Source: a bacterium (GTDB lineage Bacteria; Patescibacteriota; Saccharimonadia; Saccharimonadales; UBA4665). From it: a stretch of 64,000 nucleotides of DNA. A program made the translations under genes and the position numbers. Below the pieces are notes generated by a model. That model made no database searches, was not told the origin of the DNA, and saw nothing but the letters and a program-made list of their open reading frames with translations. The DNA is taken from the NCBI GenBank assembly GCA_021799575.1, contig JAJZAD010000003.1, positions 1 to 64,000 on the forward strand, given 5' to 3'. Below, in pieces: positions 34,491-43,202 of the stretch; positions within the stretch are counted from its first letter, which is position 1, and the number at the start of each line of letters is the position of its first letter.

Positions 34491-34902
34491 ATGCTTCTTA
34501 GACCATATACACCCGAGCGATTCCGCCGGAGAGTATTTGGCCAGCTATGGATGTTATCCTTGCAATTTTTGATAGGCATGACGCTTAACTTCCTTGGCTA
34601 TCACACAGTTGGCGTAAGGCGCTCTTTCTATATAGGTTTTTTTAGTGGCTCATATTGTAAATGCTATAGGTCTTCTAGAGGGTAGTTTGTATATAACTCT
34701 TAAAAATAACAGTATACTTGCACGATGGGCCGCCGTGGCTATAATCCTAACTTTTTGCGGCGGTTTATTAACGGTAATAACAAAATCTGATTGGTGGTCA
34801 TTTGTAATGACTTTTGGGTTTATAGTTTCGCTGTGGCTATACGGTCTGCTTTATGTGAGCGCTGATCGTATCGTTCGAGACAATAATAAAACTGACGAGT
34901 AA
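34491..34902 (+). pseudogene. Four-helix membrane protein, frameshifted at a run of seven T
   Basis: Two consecutive frames join into one sensible protein: 34491 onward gives MLLRPYTPERFRRRVFGQLWMLSLQFLIGMTLNFLGY, and after the TTTTTTT at 34637-34643 the next frame gives LVAHIVNAIGLLEGSLYITL, ARWAAVAIILTFCGGLLTVI and a fourth helix WWSFVMTFGFIVSLWLYGLL. Removing one T restores a 136-residue, four-helix protein. It may be a pseudogene, a sequencing error or a slippage-dependent gene. No family recognised. Confidence 0.6.
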
Positions 34903-34976
34903 GGTTTGATAATATTTTTTTGTTCTTGCGCAATTCCTAATTTGAGCCGTTAAAATATAGTGGGTCCAGTGGTGTT

Positions 34977-35007
34977 AAAAGCCAGGATAGGATTTCTAAC
35001 CCGGCTT
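34977..35007 (-). terminator. Terminator after the TPR/holB gene group
   Basis: On the minus strand AAGCC-GGG-TTAG...CTAT-CC-T-GGCTT folds into an interrupted stem (arms 34979-34983 and 35003-35007) ending in TTTT. It lies 70 bases after the TPR gene stop. The T-run is short, so strength is uncertain. Confidence 0.5.
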
Positions 35008-35076
35008 ACTAAGGATTACCAAAAATTAAATGTCACTTGCAATATAATATACTCAATAAGTGTTGGTTACTTTTAC

Positions 35077-35733
35077 TTAAACCATTACTCTACGCTTCGG
35101 CCTTAACATTTTTTTAGGACGATTAGTAAGTTTACTGATTCTTTTAAGTTTTAATTGTAGTATTTTAGCTTCATCGATCATACCGTGGCTAATGTAAGCT
35201 TTGAGTAATAATGTATATGTCTCTTTATTTGGTTCTAGTTCGGCTGCCTTTTCCAGTTCGAGAAACATATGCTTATAGTTGCCTAATTTTTCTTGAACTT
35301 TGGCATAGGCTACATGTCTGGCTGCAAGGTTATCTTCCAGTTTCAAGGCCTGTTCAAAAGCAACTGATGCTTTGTCATAGTTTTCAGTTTCGTAATATAT
35401 TAAGCCCAGATTATGTAATGAGGATGGTGTCGCTTCAATACTGCTTGCTATTTCAAAGCAATCGATAGCGTCTCTGTATTCTTTTTGTTTGGCGTAAAGA
35501 ATTCCTAAACGATTATATGCAGCAGCGTTTCGTTCGTCTATTTTTAGAATTGTTAGCAGTGCTTTTTCTGCTCTTAGTAGACGATTTTCTTTCATACTGC
35601 TATGAGCAATATCCCAGAGCTTTCCGATTCTATCACCAATCTTGCGTGATGCGCTAGCGAACTCGTCGTCATGAATTGTGACGTTGTAATACGCTAATGA
35701 CGCAAAAGCCGCGACGATTAATAATTCGTACAT
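35077..35733 (-). CDS. TPR-repeat protein with N-terminal membrane anchor
   Basis: The 218-residue product has a hydrophobic start (YELLIVAAFASLAYYN) and at least three tetratricopeptide repeats (NAAAYNRLGILYAKQKEYRDAIDCFEIA; SSLHNLGLIYYETENYDKASVAFEQAL; a third after LAARHVAYAKVQEKLGNYKHMF), ending in a basic tail. It is a protein-protein interaction scaffold on the inner membrane; partner unknown. It follows holB by 24 bases. Confidence 0.85.
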   Translation of the reverse strand: MYELLIVAAFASLAYYNVTIHDDEFASASRKIGDRIGKLWDIAHSSMKENRLLRAEKALLTILKIDERNAAAYNRLGILYAKQKEYRDAIDCFEIASSIEATPSSLHNLGLIYYETENYDKASVAFEQALKLEDNLAARHVAYAKVQEKLGNYKHMFLELEKAAELEPNKETYTLLLKAYISHGMIDEAKILQLKLKRISKLTNRPKKMLRPKRRVMV

Positions 35734-35757
35734 TGGATTATCTTATATAAGTATATA

Positions 35758-36636
35758 TTAAGATTTACTAATTTGTAGCATAAAGCTGGTAAGAACTAAC
35801 CTGAGGTTGGCATTTGCTTCTATTTTTGTTTGGGCATCATTGGCTGCGTATAAAACCTTAAGCCATCGTCCAGATTGTTTTTCTTCTGGAGATCTTAGCG
35901 CATAATTGGCCATCTGCTGCAAAATACCTAGTGTATTTTTAGACAATACTTTATTTTTTTGTAAATCATTGATCATTAACAATCGTTCATAGGTGTTGCG
36001 TTGTAATATGTCGCGTGCAACTGATGCGGACTGAGCCGTTATATTGTTATCCATATCTGACGCTATGACGCTTGCTAAACCTACCATTCCACCACTCATA
36101 TTAAGCACTTTACTGATATCCAATTCACCTATCCTTAATGATTTAAGATGCTTCTTTAACTCTTCTTCACCCGGATTAGTAAGTACTATTTCATGTATAC
36201 GTGAACGAATTGTTGGCCTAAGTAAGTTAGGGTCACGGGCGGTTAATAAAAATATGGTGTTGATTGGCGGTTCTTCTAAATTTTTTAATAAAGCGTTTTG
36301 TGCCGGTATACTCATGTGGTCGGCATCATCGATGGTTATCACGCGGGTAGTGTTTTTAGTATTTCCTATCGGTACTTTTAAAGATAAGAAATGATTGATC
36401 TGTTTGATAGAATCAATTGATATATTAGGCCTGTTTTGATCTTTATTGATCTTAAGCAAGCATTGTTGTTTGTCTAACCCAACTAGATCAGAATTGAGTA
36501 ATTTAGCGGCTAACCAGTTCAAAACCGTAGTTTTACCGCTGCCACTATCGCCGATTAGCAATAAACCTTGTGACGGGTTGTTTATAAAGCTCTTCAATCT
36601 TCGACTCAATTTTTGGTTAAGAAGTGGCTCATCCAT
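35758..36636 (-). CDS. holB: DNA polymerase III delta' subunit-like ATPase
   Basis: The 292-residue clamp-loader-type protein has P-loop LLIGDSGSGKTTVLNWL, Walker B-like VITIDDADHMS, NALLKNLEEPPINTIFLLTA and the arginine region LRPTIRSR. This is the delta' pattern; with dnaX elsewhere in the window it would complete part of the loader. The C-terminal third is helical. Zinc-finger cysteines found in some delta' proteins are absent. It overlaps rluD by 8 bases. Confidence 0.85.
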   Translation of the reverse strand: MDEPLLNQKLSRRLKSFINNPSQGLLLIGDSGSGKTTVLNWLAAKLLNSDLVGLDKQQCLLKINKDQNRPNISIDSIKQINHFLSLKVPIGNTKNTTRVITIDDADHMSIPAQNALLKNLEEPPINTIFLLTARDPNLLRPTIRSRIHEIVLTNPGEEELKKHLKSLRIGELDISKVLNMSGGMVGLASVIASDMDNNITAQSASVARDILQRNTYERLLMINDLQKNKVLSKNTLGILQQMANYALRSPEEKQSGRWLKVLYAANDAQTKIEANANLRLVLTSFMLQISKS

Positions 36637-37498
36637 TCTCTATATCTTTCGGCATCTTTACAAACTTGCTAAATTCCCGGGGTAAAGCAGTACTAAATGT
36701 GACAATTCCTTTTTCTTTAAGCTTTATTTTTAAGCTGGCAGCATGCAACATTAATCTGTCAGCCTTTTCACCGCCATATACCGCATCACCTACTATAGGG
36801 TGGTTTATAGCTTTAAGATGAACTCTAATTTGATGCGTCCTGCCGGTCAGAGGCGATAGCTCAATTAAGCTATATTTATGGTTTGAAACGATAACTTTAT
36901 AAAAAGTAATGGCTTCTTTACCATTGGCGCCGGGTCTAAAAGTCGACGGTTTCTTCGGGTTTCGTTCGATAGGCATATTAATTTTGGCCGCTAAGGGGTC
37001 AAGCGTTCCGCTTATTATGCAATAATAGTTTTTTTTAACTTGTCGTTTGGCAAATTGTTGTGCTAAGTATTTTCTGGCCTCTTCAGTTTTAGCTACGATT
37101 ATCAATCCGGACGTTCCCCTGTCTAAGCGGTGTATAATTCCTGCTCGGTTGCCGACTAAATTAGGGCTGATCTTATCTCGTATAAAACTAGCGACGCTGG
37201 TTTCGGTGGAATAAACTCCTTTGGCATGAGTAATGATTCCGCTAGGTTTATTAAGCACTAAACAGAAATCGTCTTCATAGATAATCGGCATTGTAATTGT
37301 GTTAGCCTTAAAATCTTTAAATTTGAAGTTTAATGACACTTTATCCTTATCGGTCAATTTAAACGAGTGCTTGGTGACAGTTTTGTTATTGACTTTGACT
37401 TTACCTTCATCAATCAGTTTTTTGGCCAAGGATCTGCTACCATCCGGAATTTTGTTAGCAATTTGTTTGTCTAAACGGATTCCATTCTCGGCTTTCAT
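36629..37498 (-). CDS. RluA-family 23S rRNA pseudouridine synthase
   Basis: The 289-residue enzyme has an N-terminal S4-type RNA-binding domain (ANKIPDGSRSLAKKLIDEGKVKVNNKTV) and the catalytic core with HRLDRGTSGLIIVAKT, the aspartate being catalytic, plus SPLTGRTHQIRVHL and PIVGDAVYGG. RluD is the closest type by architecture, but the rRNA position is not provable. It starts one base before the trpS stop, so both are cotranscribed. Confidence 0.92.
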   Translation of the reverse strand: MKAENGIRLDKQIANKIPDGSRSLAKKLIDEGKVKVNNKTVTKHSFKLTDKDKVSLNFKFKDFKANTITMPIIYEDDFCLVLNKPSGIITHAKGVYSTETSVASFIRDKISPNLVGNRAGIIHRLDRGTSGLIIVAKTEEARKYLAQQFAKRQVKKNYYCIISGTLDPLAAKINMPIERNPKKPSTFRPGANGKEAITFYKVIVSNHKYSLIELSPLTGRTHQIRVHLKAINHPIVGDAVYGGEKADRLMLHAASLKIKLKEKGIVTFSTALPREFSKFVKMPKDIENG

Positions 37499-38653
37499 TC
37501 AGCTCCTTAGACCCACTGCTTTTTGCACTTTTAGTAATTGATCATTGGCAATTTTATTCATTATTGCTTCGCTCTCAATCAGTTTATTATGGATCTTGGT
37601 TTCATCTACTTGATCAACTTTAGTTTGTAGGTTTCGTAAGAAGTCCACTATTCTCCCTGCCAACTCATCTTTAAGCGGTCCGTATTGTTTTTGGCCTATA
37701 TAATTCTCCTTGTTACCCCCCAAGAGAGTTAATAAGTCTAATAAATTGCTTATACCTGGTTGCCGGTTATAGTCATAGTTTATTTCGCCTAAGCTATCTG
37801 TTTCCGAACCCAGGACCTTCTTTTTGGCAATATCCGGTTGATCATTCAAAAATAGCGTTCCCTTTTCGGAATTAGAACTCTTACTCATTTTTTTGATTGG
37901 GTTTTGTAGATCTCTAATTCGTAACCCTTGGTCTTTTCCGAAAAATTCGTGTTGTTCCTTTACCGGTTTAGGTATTTTAAATAATTCATTAAACCGTTTA
38001 TTCATTCTATATGCGATATCCCTGGCAAACTCTAAATGCTGTGTTTGATCGTCTCCAACCGGTACATAGTCTGCGCCGTAAAGCAATATATCGGCAGCCA
38101 TGAGTACGGGGTAGTTAAATAATCCCACGCTTATGTCATCAGCCGATCGTCTTTCATAATCGTTAATGGTGTTAAGGATAAATTGATAACTGTTGTTGAC
38201 ATCCTGATAATCGTATTTGTCACCGTAGCGATTTCTCATTTCCGAAACGTGGTTTGCTATTTGGTTTAGTGTTTCTTTAAGGTCGTATAAATCGGATTTG
38301 TCTTTAAATTGTGTCATGCGGCTCATCTCTCCGAAGCTCGTAAAACAGTCTAGTATCCAAGTCAATTCGCTATGGGCTGGAATATAGCTTTGACGATAAA
38401 TATAGACATTATGATGATCGATAGGTAGTCCAGCTGCAACAAATAATTTTAAGTTTTTAGAAATCTGAGTTTGAAGTTTAGAATGATCGATCTGAGTAGT
38501 AAAACTATGCAAGTCCGGAATGAATAAATTTATCTGGTATTCATCGGCATGTTTTTGAGCTATATCTACAATCGGTAATAACGCACCGAAGTAGTTTCCT
38601 ATGTGAAGATCCTGGTTAGCTCTAATACCCGTTAATATTACCGGTTTACTCAT
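37499..38653 (-). CDS. trpS: Tryptophanyl-tRNA synthetase
   Basis: A 384-residue class I synthetase: ILTGIRANQDLHIGNYFGALLP carries the HIGN signature and KMSKS is intact (LQNPIKKMSKSSNSEKG). It lengthens the usual ~330 residues by a loop around 150-185. A TATAAT lies at 38665-38670 just before the start and an inverted repeat separates it from rpsI. It charges tRNA-Trp, which is also encoded in this window. Confidence 0.96.
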   Translation of the reverse strand: MSKPVILTGIRANQDLHIGNYFGALLPIVDIAQKHADEYQINLFIPDLHSFTTQIDHSKLQTQISKNLKLFVAAGLPIDHHNVYIYRQSYIPAHSELTWILDCFTSFGEMSRMTQFKDKSDLYDLKETLNQIANHVSEMRNRYGDKYDYQDVNNSYQFILNTINDYERRSADDISVGLFNYPVLMAADILLYGADYVPVGDDQTQHLEFARDIAYRMNKRFNELFKIPKPVKEQHEFFGKDQGLRIRDLQNPIKKMSKSSNSEKGTLFLNDQPDIAKKKVLGSETDSLGEINYDYNRQPGISNLLDLLTLLGGNKENYIGQKQYGPLKDELAGRIVDFLRNLQTKVDQVDETKIHNKLIESEAIMNKIANDQLLKVQKAVGLRS

Positions 38654-38664
38654 AGTTGTTTATT

Positions 38665-38670
38665 ATTATA
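38665..38670 (-). promoter_or_regulatory. -10 element upstream of trpS
   Basis: On the minus strand TATAAT at 38665-38670; a TTGACA lies only nine bases upstream, too near to pair with it, so the -35 is unclear. Confidence 0.35.
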
Positions 38671-38697
38671 CAGATTCATTGTCAATCATGATTAATT

Positions 38698-38732
38698 AAC
38701 AAATTACTGATGTAATGAAATCGTAATTTGTT
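38698..38732 (-). repeat. 10-bp inverted repeat between rpsI and trpS
   Basis: AACAAATTAC (38698-38707) and GTAATTTGTT (38723-38732) are exact reverse complements around a 15-base loop. It may end the rpsI transcript, but no U-tract follows. Confidence 0.45.
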
Positions 38733-38839
38733 GATTATCAAATTAAAGCTATTGGTTTTGTTTGAGGATCATTTAAGCTTGAATATCAGATACTACCTTT
38801 AGACATTTTTATAAAAGTTGCACTAGTCTTGTGGTTTGC

Positions 38840-39247
38840 TTAGCGTTTGGTAAATTGTCTTTGCTTACGAGCAGATTTGAAACCAAACTTCTTTCGTTCC
38901 TTTTCTCTTGGATCTCGCCCTAGTAAATCGGCTCTTTTAAGCGTTGACTTAAAGTCCGGGTTATATACTATTAAAGCCTTTGCTACACCTAAACTTATAG
39001 CTTCAATTTGACTGTTGTGTCCACCACCGTTAACTTTTGCGAAGACATCGAATTTACCTAGCATATCCACTGTCAAAAAAGGGGTATTTAATTTATTAAG
39101 CAGGAACTTACTACCGCAGAAATAATCGTTTGCCGTTTTCCCGTTGACTTTAATGTCCCCTTTACCACTCATAATACGCACTCTAGCTGTAGAGCTTTTT
39201 CTGCGTCCTAACGCGTAATAATATACTGATTTAGTAGTACTGGCCAT
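38840..39247 (-). CDS. rpsI: 30S ribosomal protein S9
   Basis: The 135-residue protein has YYALGRRKSSTARVRIMSGKGDIKVNGK, the GGGHNSQIEAISLGVAKAL core and the tail RDPREKERKKFGFKSARKQRQFTKR that reaches the decoding site. It follows rplM by two bases, the universal L13-S9 pair, here attached to the end of the alpha operon. Confidence 0.98.
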   Translation of the reverse strand: MASTTKSVYYYALGRRKSSTARVRIMSGKGDIKVNGKTANDYFCGSKFLLNKLNTPFLTVDMLGKFDVFAKVNGGGHNSQIEAISLGVAKALIVYNPDFKSTLKRADLLGRDPREKERKKFGFKSARKQRQFTKR

Positions 39248-39249
39248 GT

Positions 39250-39699
39250 TTAAGTATTATTCTCCTTGGTAATAATGATCTTGGTTGGTTGCTGGGCAGT
39301 GTGCACATGCTCAGATCCACTATATACCTTTAATCGTGCTAAGCGCTGTTTTAAAAGTTTATTATTCGGTAGCATTCCTCTAACAGCTTTTATAATAACT
39401 TGTGTAGAATCGTAGCTTAGTTGATCGCTTAAAGTGCGTGAATGTAGTCCACTCGGATATCCACTATGCCGGTAATAGAGCTTTTGAGATAGTTTTTTAC
39501 CTGTTATCTTTAGCCTATCGGCATTAGTAATCACTACATAGTCACCACAGTCTATGTGAGAGCTAAATTGAGGCTTTCCTTTACCAAGTAATAATTTGGC
39601 GGTAATAGATGCTATGCGGCCTAGACTGGCTTCCCTCGCATCGATTTCATACCAAACTCGGTTTATATCTGTAGGTTTAATTGAATATGTTTTGCTCAT
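39250..39699 (-). CDS. rplM: 50S ribosomal protein L13
   Basis: The 149-residue protein has RVWYEIDAREASLGRIASITAKLLLGKGKPQF and KAVRGMLPNNKLLKQRLARLKVYSGSEH, the L13 signature. It overlaps rplQ by four bases. L13 is an early assembly protein of the large subunit. Confidence 0.98.
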   Translation of the reverse strand: MSKTYSIKPTDINRVWYEIDAREASLGRIASITAKLLLGKGKPQFSSHIDCGDYVVITNADRLKITGKKLSQKLYYRHSGYPSGLHSRTLSDQLSYDSTQVIIKAVRGMLPNNKLLKQRLARLKVYSGSEHVHTAQQPTKIIITKENNT

Positions 39700-40124
39700 A
39701 AGTTAACCTGCTGTTCGGTATCCTTAGTATCAGCGGTTGCTTCGTGAGTTTCTTCTTGCGGGTTTAAAGTGTCAACGAATTCAATACTGGCCATTTGTGT
39801 ATTATCGCCCCGCCTGTTGCCAGATCGTTTTATCCTTAAATATCCACTTGATCTGGTTTTTAGCTTAGGTGCAATTTCATCAACTAATTTATGAGCCGCT
39901 GAAACGTTGTTTAGATTTTTTATTATTAATCTTCTTTGATGAAGGTTAGCTTTTTTAGCTTTTGTTATCAGCTTTTCTACGTAAGGCCTTAACTCTTTGG
40001 CTTTGGCCTCGGTAGTTTCTATTTTACCGTGAATAATTAGCGACTCGGCCAAGCTTTTAATTAAAGCCTGACGTTGATCCGTCTCGCGGTGAAATTTCCT
40101 TCCTTGATATCCGTGCCTATGCAT
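39696..40124 (-). CDS. rplQ: 50S ribosomal protein L17
   Basis: The 142-residue product starts MHRHGYQGRKFHRETDQRQALIKSLAESLI and has HGKIETTEAKAKELRPYVEKLITKAK, typical of L17. An acidic C-terminal tail of about 25 residues (EETHEATADTKDTEQQ) is extra. It follows rpoA by eight bases. Confidence 0.97.
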   Translation of the reverse strand: MHRHGYQGRKFHRETDQRQALIKSLAESLIIHGKIETTEAKAKELRPYVEKLITKAKKANLHQRRLIIKNLNNVSAAHKLVDEIAPKLKTRSSGYLRIKRSGNRRGDNTQMASIEFVDTLNPQEETHEATADTKDTEQQVNL

Positions 40125-40132
40125 ATATTTTC

Positions 40133-41086
40133 TTACAACTCCAATTCGGCCATTTTTTCTTTAACTTCGTCTAGTGCTTTGCTGCCGAAACCTTTCAGAT
40201 CTTTCAATTCTGCTTCATTTAAAGCAAATAGGTCTTTAATAGTGTGGATGTCGTTATTAATTAACGCATTAGTAGTTCTAGCTGATAAGTTTAAATCTTC
40301 AATAGAAGTGTTTAACGCGGCCAGCTCATCTCCGATTATGTCGTCAGGTTCTCCCTGATTTTTGTTATTGTCTGGTTCTAAACTGGGACTAGGCTCTACT
40401 CTAGTCTTACCTGCCAGTGCGCTGTACTGATTGACTAAAATAGCTGCTGCTTCTTCGAATGCGTCATTAGGCGTAATTGTTCCATCCGTGTCTATGGTAA
40501 TTATTAGTTTATCAAGGTCGGTAACCTGACCAACACGGGTGTTTTCAACCTTATACCTGACTCTTAATACGGGAGTAAATACGGCATCAAGCGCAATCAT
40601 GTCGCTGGGTTTTTTTAAAGATCCTTCCTCGATGGTTCTGTAGCCTCTACCCACTTCAACGATCAGATCGATCGTCAGTTTGACTTTATCGTCGTCGATA
40701 GTGGCAATAACATGGTCTGGATTTACAACCTCTACATCGGCGTTTAAAGCTATGTCTTTTGCAGTAACTGCTCCTTTGCCCTGTTTTACTAAACGAAGGT
40801 TCTGTTGTTCGTCTCCGTAAACCCTAAATCTTATGCCTTTAAGATTCATCATGATATCTACAACATCTTCTTTGACACCCTTAACGGTAGTAAACTCATG
40901 ACTAACACCTTCAATTTTAAAAGCGGTTATAACGGCACCGGAAATACTGGATAGCAACACCCGGCGTAAAGAATTACCCAAAGTCATTCCGTAACCGCTA
41001 TGTAACGGTTCGATGGTAAATGTTGAAGAATTCGGGCTGTGCTTGTCTATCTTTACAATGCCCGGTGTGTGAATTAGGTTTGACAT
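40133..41086 (-). CDS. rpoA: RNA polymerase alpha subunit
   Basis: A 317-residue alpha subunit. The N-terminal dimerisation domain has GYGMTLGNSLRRVLLSSISG; the C-terminal domain has INNDIHTIKDLFALNEAELKDLKGFGSKALDEV, which binds UP elements and activators. The linker (about 225-250) is rich in acidic and glutamine residues. It lies between rpsD and rplQ, as in most bacteria. GGAGG is upstream, although 15 bases from the ATG. Confidence 0.98.
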   Translation of the reverse strand: MSNLIHTPGIVKIDKHSPNSSTFTIEPLHSGYGMTLGNSLRRVLLSSISGAVITAFKIEGVSHEFTTVKGVKEDVVDIMMNLKGIRFRVYGDEQQNLRLVKQGKGAVTAKDIALNADVEVVNPDHVIATIDDDKVKLTIDLIVEVGRGYRTIEEGSLKKPSDMIALDAVFTPVLRVRYKVENTRVGQVTDLDKLIITIDTDGTITPNDAFEEAAAILVNQYSALAGKTRVEPSPSLEPDNNKNQGEPDDIIGDELAALNTSIEDLNLSARTTNALINNDIHTIKDLFALNEAELKDLKGFGSKALDEVKEKMAELEL

Positions 41087-41109
41087 AATTTTATACTGTT
41101 ACCTCCATA

Positions 41110-41727
41110 TTAACGTGAATAATATTCGACAATTAGCTGCTCGTTTATGTCCGGTTCGGCATCCTCTCGCGAAGGAAGTGATACGACTGTTACTTCACCT
41201 TTCTTGCGATTGACTTTCAACCATTCTGGAATTGTTGATGGTGCTGGACTGACATCATCTAAATTCTTAAAATACTGCCCGTTAAGGCTTCGTGGTCGGA
41301 ATATTAAACTATCATTAGTTTTTAACTGGATTGACGGTATGTCTATACGTTTACCGTTTAACATAAAATGTCCGTGGCTGACTAGTTGTCTGGCTGATCG
41401 TCGTGAAATAGCGAACCCCGCTCGATAAACTACATTATCGGCTCTTAATTCAAGCATTTGTAGTAGAACTTCACCCGACATACCCTGACGGCGCGAAGCT
41501 TCACGCATTAGTTTGGCGAATTGCCTTTCTAATAACCCGTATAACCGTTTGACTTTTTGTTTTTCTCTTAGTTGTTGAGTGTACTGGTTTGATTTGGGTG
41601 GTCTAGCTGATTGTCCGTGTTGGCCGGGAGGAGATGGACGTCTGACTAATGATTTATGTGCTTTAGGGTGTAAGGCGTAGCCTTCCCGCCTACTCATTTT
41701 TACAATTGATCCTAAATCTCTTGCCAT
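41110..41727 (-). CDS. rpsD: 30S ribosomal protein S4 (zinc-free form)
   Basis: The 205-residue S4 starts MARDLGSIVKMSRREGYALHP and contains RPSPPGQHGQSARPPKSNQYTQQLREKQKVKRLYG and the S4 domain (ELRADNVVYRAGFAISRRSARQLVSHGHFMLNGKRID). The N-terminal region, which binds zinc through cysteines in some bacteria, contains none. S4 nucleates 30S assembly. Confidence 0.98.
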   Translation of the reverse strand: MARDLGSIVKMSRREGYALHPKAHKSLVRRPSPPGQHGQSARPPKSNQYTQQLREKQKVKRLYGLLERQFAKLMREASRRQGMSGEVLLQMLELRADNVVYRAGFAISRRSARQLVSHGHFMLNGKRIDIPSIQLKTNDSLIFRPRSLNGQYFKNLDDVSPAPSTIPEWLKVNRKKGEVTVVSLPSREDAEPDINEQLIVEYYSR

Positions 41728-41735
41728 TTTATATC

Positions 41736-42206
41736 CTAAACTCTTCTAGCCTTTCTCGGTCTGACTCCACCATGGGGCACTCCGGTAACATCTTTTATCG
41801 ATTCGATATAAATATCTTGCTGTGCGATTGTCCTGATTGCTGCATCTCTTCCTAGACCTATACCTTTGACAAACACGTCGGTAGAGGTAAATCCGTATTG
41901 GTTTTTGGCATTTTGTGCAGCTTTTTCTGTCGCAACTTGAGCCGCATAAGCAGTACCCTTTTTAGATCCTCGGAATCCTACACTTCCGGCACTTGAACTG
42001 GATATTACAGCTCCTTTATCGTCGCTAAAAGTTATGATTGTGTTATTAAAAGTTGCTAAAATATGTACTTGTCCTTTAGCTACATTGCGCTTAACCTTAC
42101 GTTTTGTTGTAGTGGACTTTATCTTAGTTACCTCGGTAACTGAGTTAGAGTTGTTTTTTTCATTAATACTGTTTGCTAACTGTTCTGTCATAGATTGCTT
42201 GTCCAT
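41736..42206 (-). CDS. rpsK: 30S ribosomal protein S11
   Basis: The core RKVKRNVAKGQVHILATFNNTIITFSDDKG, GSVGFRGSKKGTAYAAQ and the ending GVPHGGVRPRKARRV identify S11. The product is 156 residues; about 30 extra residues rich in N, S, T precede the core, with no strong internal start. It overlaps rpsM by one base. Confidence 0.97.
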   Translation of the reverse strand: MDKQSMTEQLANSINEKNNSNSVTEVTKIKSTTTKRKVKRNVAKGQVHILATFNNTIITFSDDKGAVISSSSAGSVGFRGSKKGTAYAAQVATEKAAQNAKNQYGFTSTDVFVKGIGLGRDAAIRTIAQQDIYIESIKDVTGVPHGGVRPRKARRV

Positions 42207-42592
42207 TAAGTCTTTGCCGCTACCTTCTTGGCAGTACCAGCTACGGTTAGCTTCTTTCCTCGTCTGGTTCTGGCGTTAGTTCTTGTTCTTTGACCTCTTG
42301 TAGGAAGATTAACACTATGTCTGATTCCGCGGTAACTTTTTATATCCTTAAGTCGTTTAATGTTGCCGCTAACAATACGCTGGAGTTCTCCTTCAACGGT
42401 GTAATCGTTGTTGATTACTTCTTGAATTCGGGAAATCTCGGAATCATTTAAATCTTTAGTTCTTAATGTGGGTTCGACTTTAGCCTTATTAAGGATTAAA
42501 TAACTGGTTTTTGGACCAATACCGTATATGTATGTCAAAGCCACCCATATTTGCTTATCGTTTGGTAACGTTACACCTGAAATTCTAGCCAT
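42206..42592 (-). CDS. rpsM: 30S ribosomal protein S13
   Basis: The 128-residue S13 has VALTYIYGIGPKTSYLIL, LKDIKSYRGIRHSVNLPTRGQRTRTNARTRRG and a lysine-rich tail. It contacts the head of the 30S subunit and P-site tRNA. It starts three bases after the rpmJ stop. Confidence 0.98.
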   Translation of the reverse strand: MARISGVTLPNDKQIWVALTYIYGIGPKTSYLILNKAKVEPTLRTKDLNDSEISRIQEVINNDYTVEGELQRIVSGNIKRLKDIKSYRGIRHSVNLPTRGQRTRTNARTRRGKKLTVAGTAKKVAAKT

Positions 42593-42595
42593 AAT

Positions 42596-42712
42596 CTAAC
42601 CCTGCCTCTGCTTATGTTTAGGTTTACGTTTGTTGATGACGTATACCCTTCCTTTGCGGCGGACGATTAAATCATCTGAACTTATCTTTTTAACGCTGGC
42701 ACGCACTTTCAT
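42596..42712 (-). CDS. rpmJ: 50S ribosomal protein L36 (cysteine-free form)
   Basis: Too short for the ORF track. The minus strand encodes 38 residues: [21 protein letters not shown], then [17 protein letters not shown]. This is L36, but the zinc-binding CxxC and CxxH positions of the usual form are replaced by S, D and others. It sits between infA and rpsM, its conserved place. Confidence 0.95.
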   Translation of the reverse strand: MKVRASVKKISSDDLIVRRKGRVYVINKRKPKHKQRQG

Positions 42713-42759
42713 GCGGATCAAATGCCTCCTTAAGGCCCGACACACTGCCGATTAATTTA

Positions 42760-42981
42760 TTATGCTTTGCGATACGTGATTCTGCCCTTAGTCAGATCAT
42801 AAGGTGTCAACTCTACCGTAACGCTGTCACCTGGTACTATACGTATAAAATGTTTTCGCATCTTACCGGCAACGTGAGCTATAATACGATGGCCATTTTC
42901 CAGCTCAACGCGGAATTGCGTACCCGGCAAAGTCTCAACAACTGTGCCGCTGAGCTCGATTACTTCTTTGCTGTCAGCCAT
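42760..42981 (-). CDS. infA: Translation initiation factor IF-1
   Basis: The 73-residue OB-fold protein reads [66 protein letters not shown], the IF-1 pattern. It blocks the A site during initiation. Its promoter lies a few bases upstream and no Shine-Dalgarno is visible, so it may be translated from a very short leader. Confidence 0.98.
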   Translation of the reverse strand: MADSKEVIELSGTVVETLPGTQFRVELENGHRIIAHVAGKMRKHFIRIVPGDSVTVELTPYDLTKGRITYRKA

Positions 42982-42999
42982 ACTTATAACTAAGGCGCA

Positions 43000-43029
43000 A
43001 TTATATCAATAGGATAGTAACTTTGTAAA
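43000..43029 (-). promoter_or_regulatory. Promoter of infA-rpmJ-rpsM operon
   Basis: On the minus strand TTTACA (43024-43029), an 18-base spacer and TATAAT (43000-43005), with TGA just before TATAAT giving an extended -10. The predicted start leaves about a dozen bases to the infA ATG. Confidence 0.8.
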
Positions 43030-43202
43030 GGGTTTTATAACTCTTTTCAAGAGACAGCCAAATTTACCCTTGCCCGCCTTCTTTTAATGGTAGTTATATT
43101 TTATCACATATTATTTTTTTGTTTTAAAGTAAGTTAACGTTTTAGCGAGCTTTTTTTTGTTTTAACTGAATTTTAACTATTATTCCGTAATTCAATAACA
43201 CT

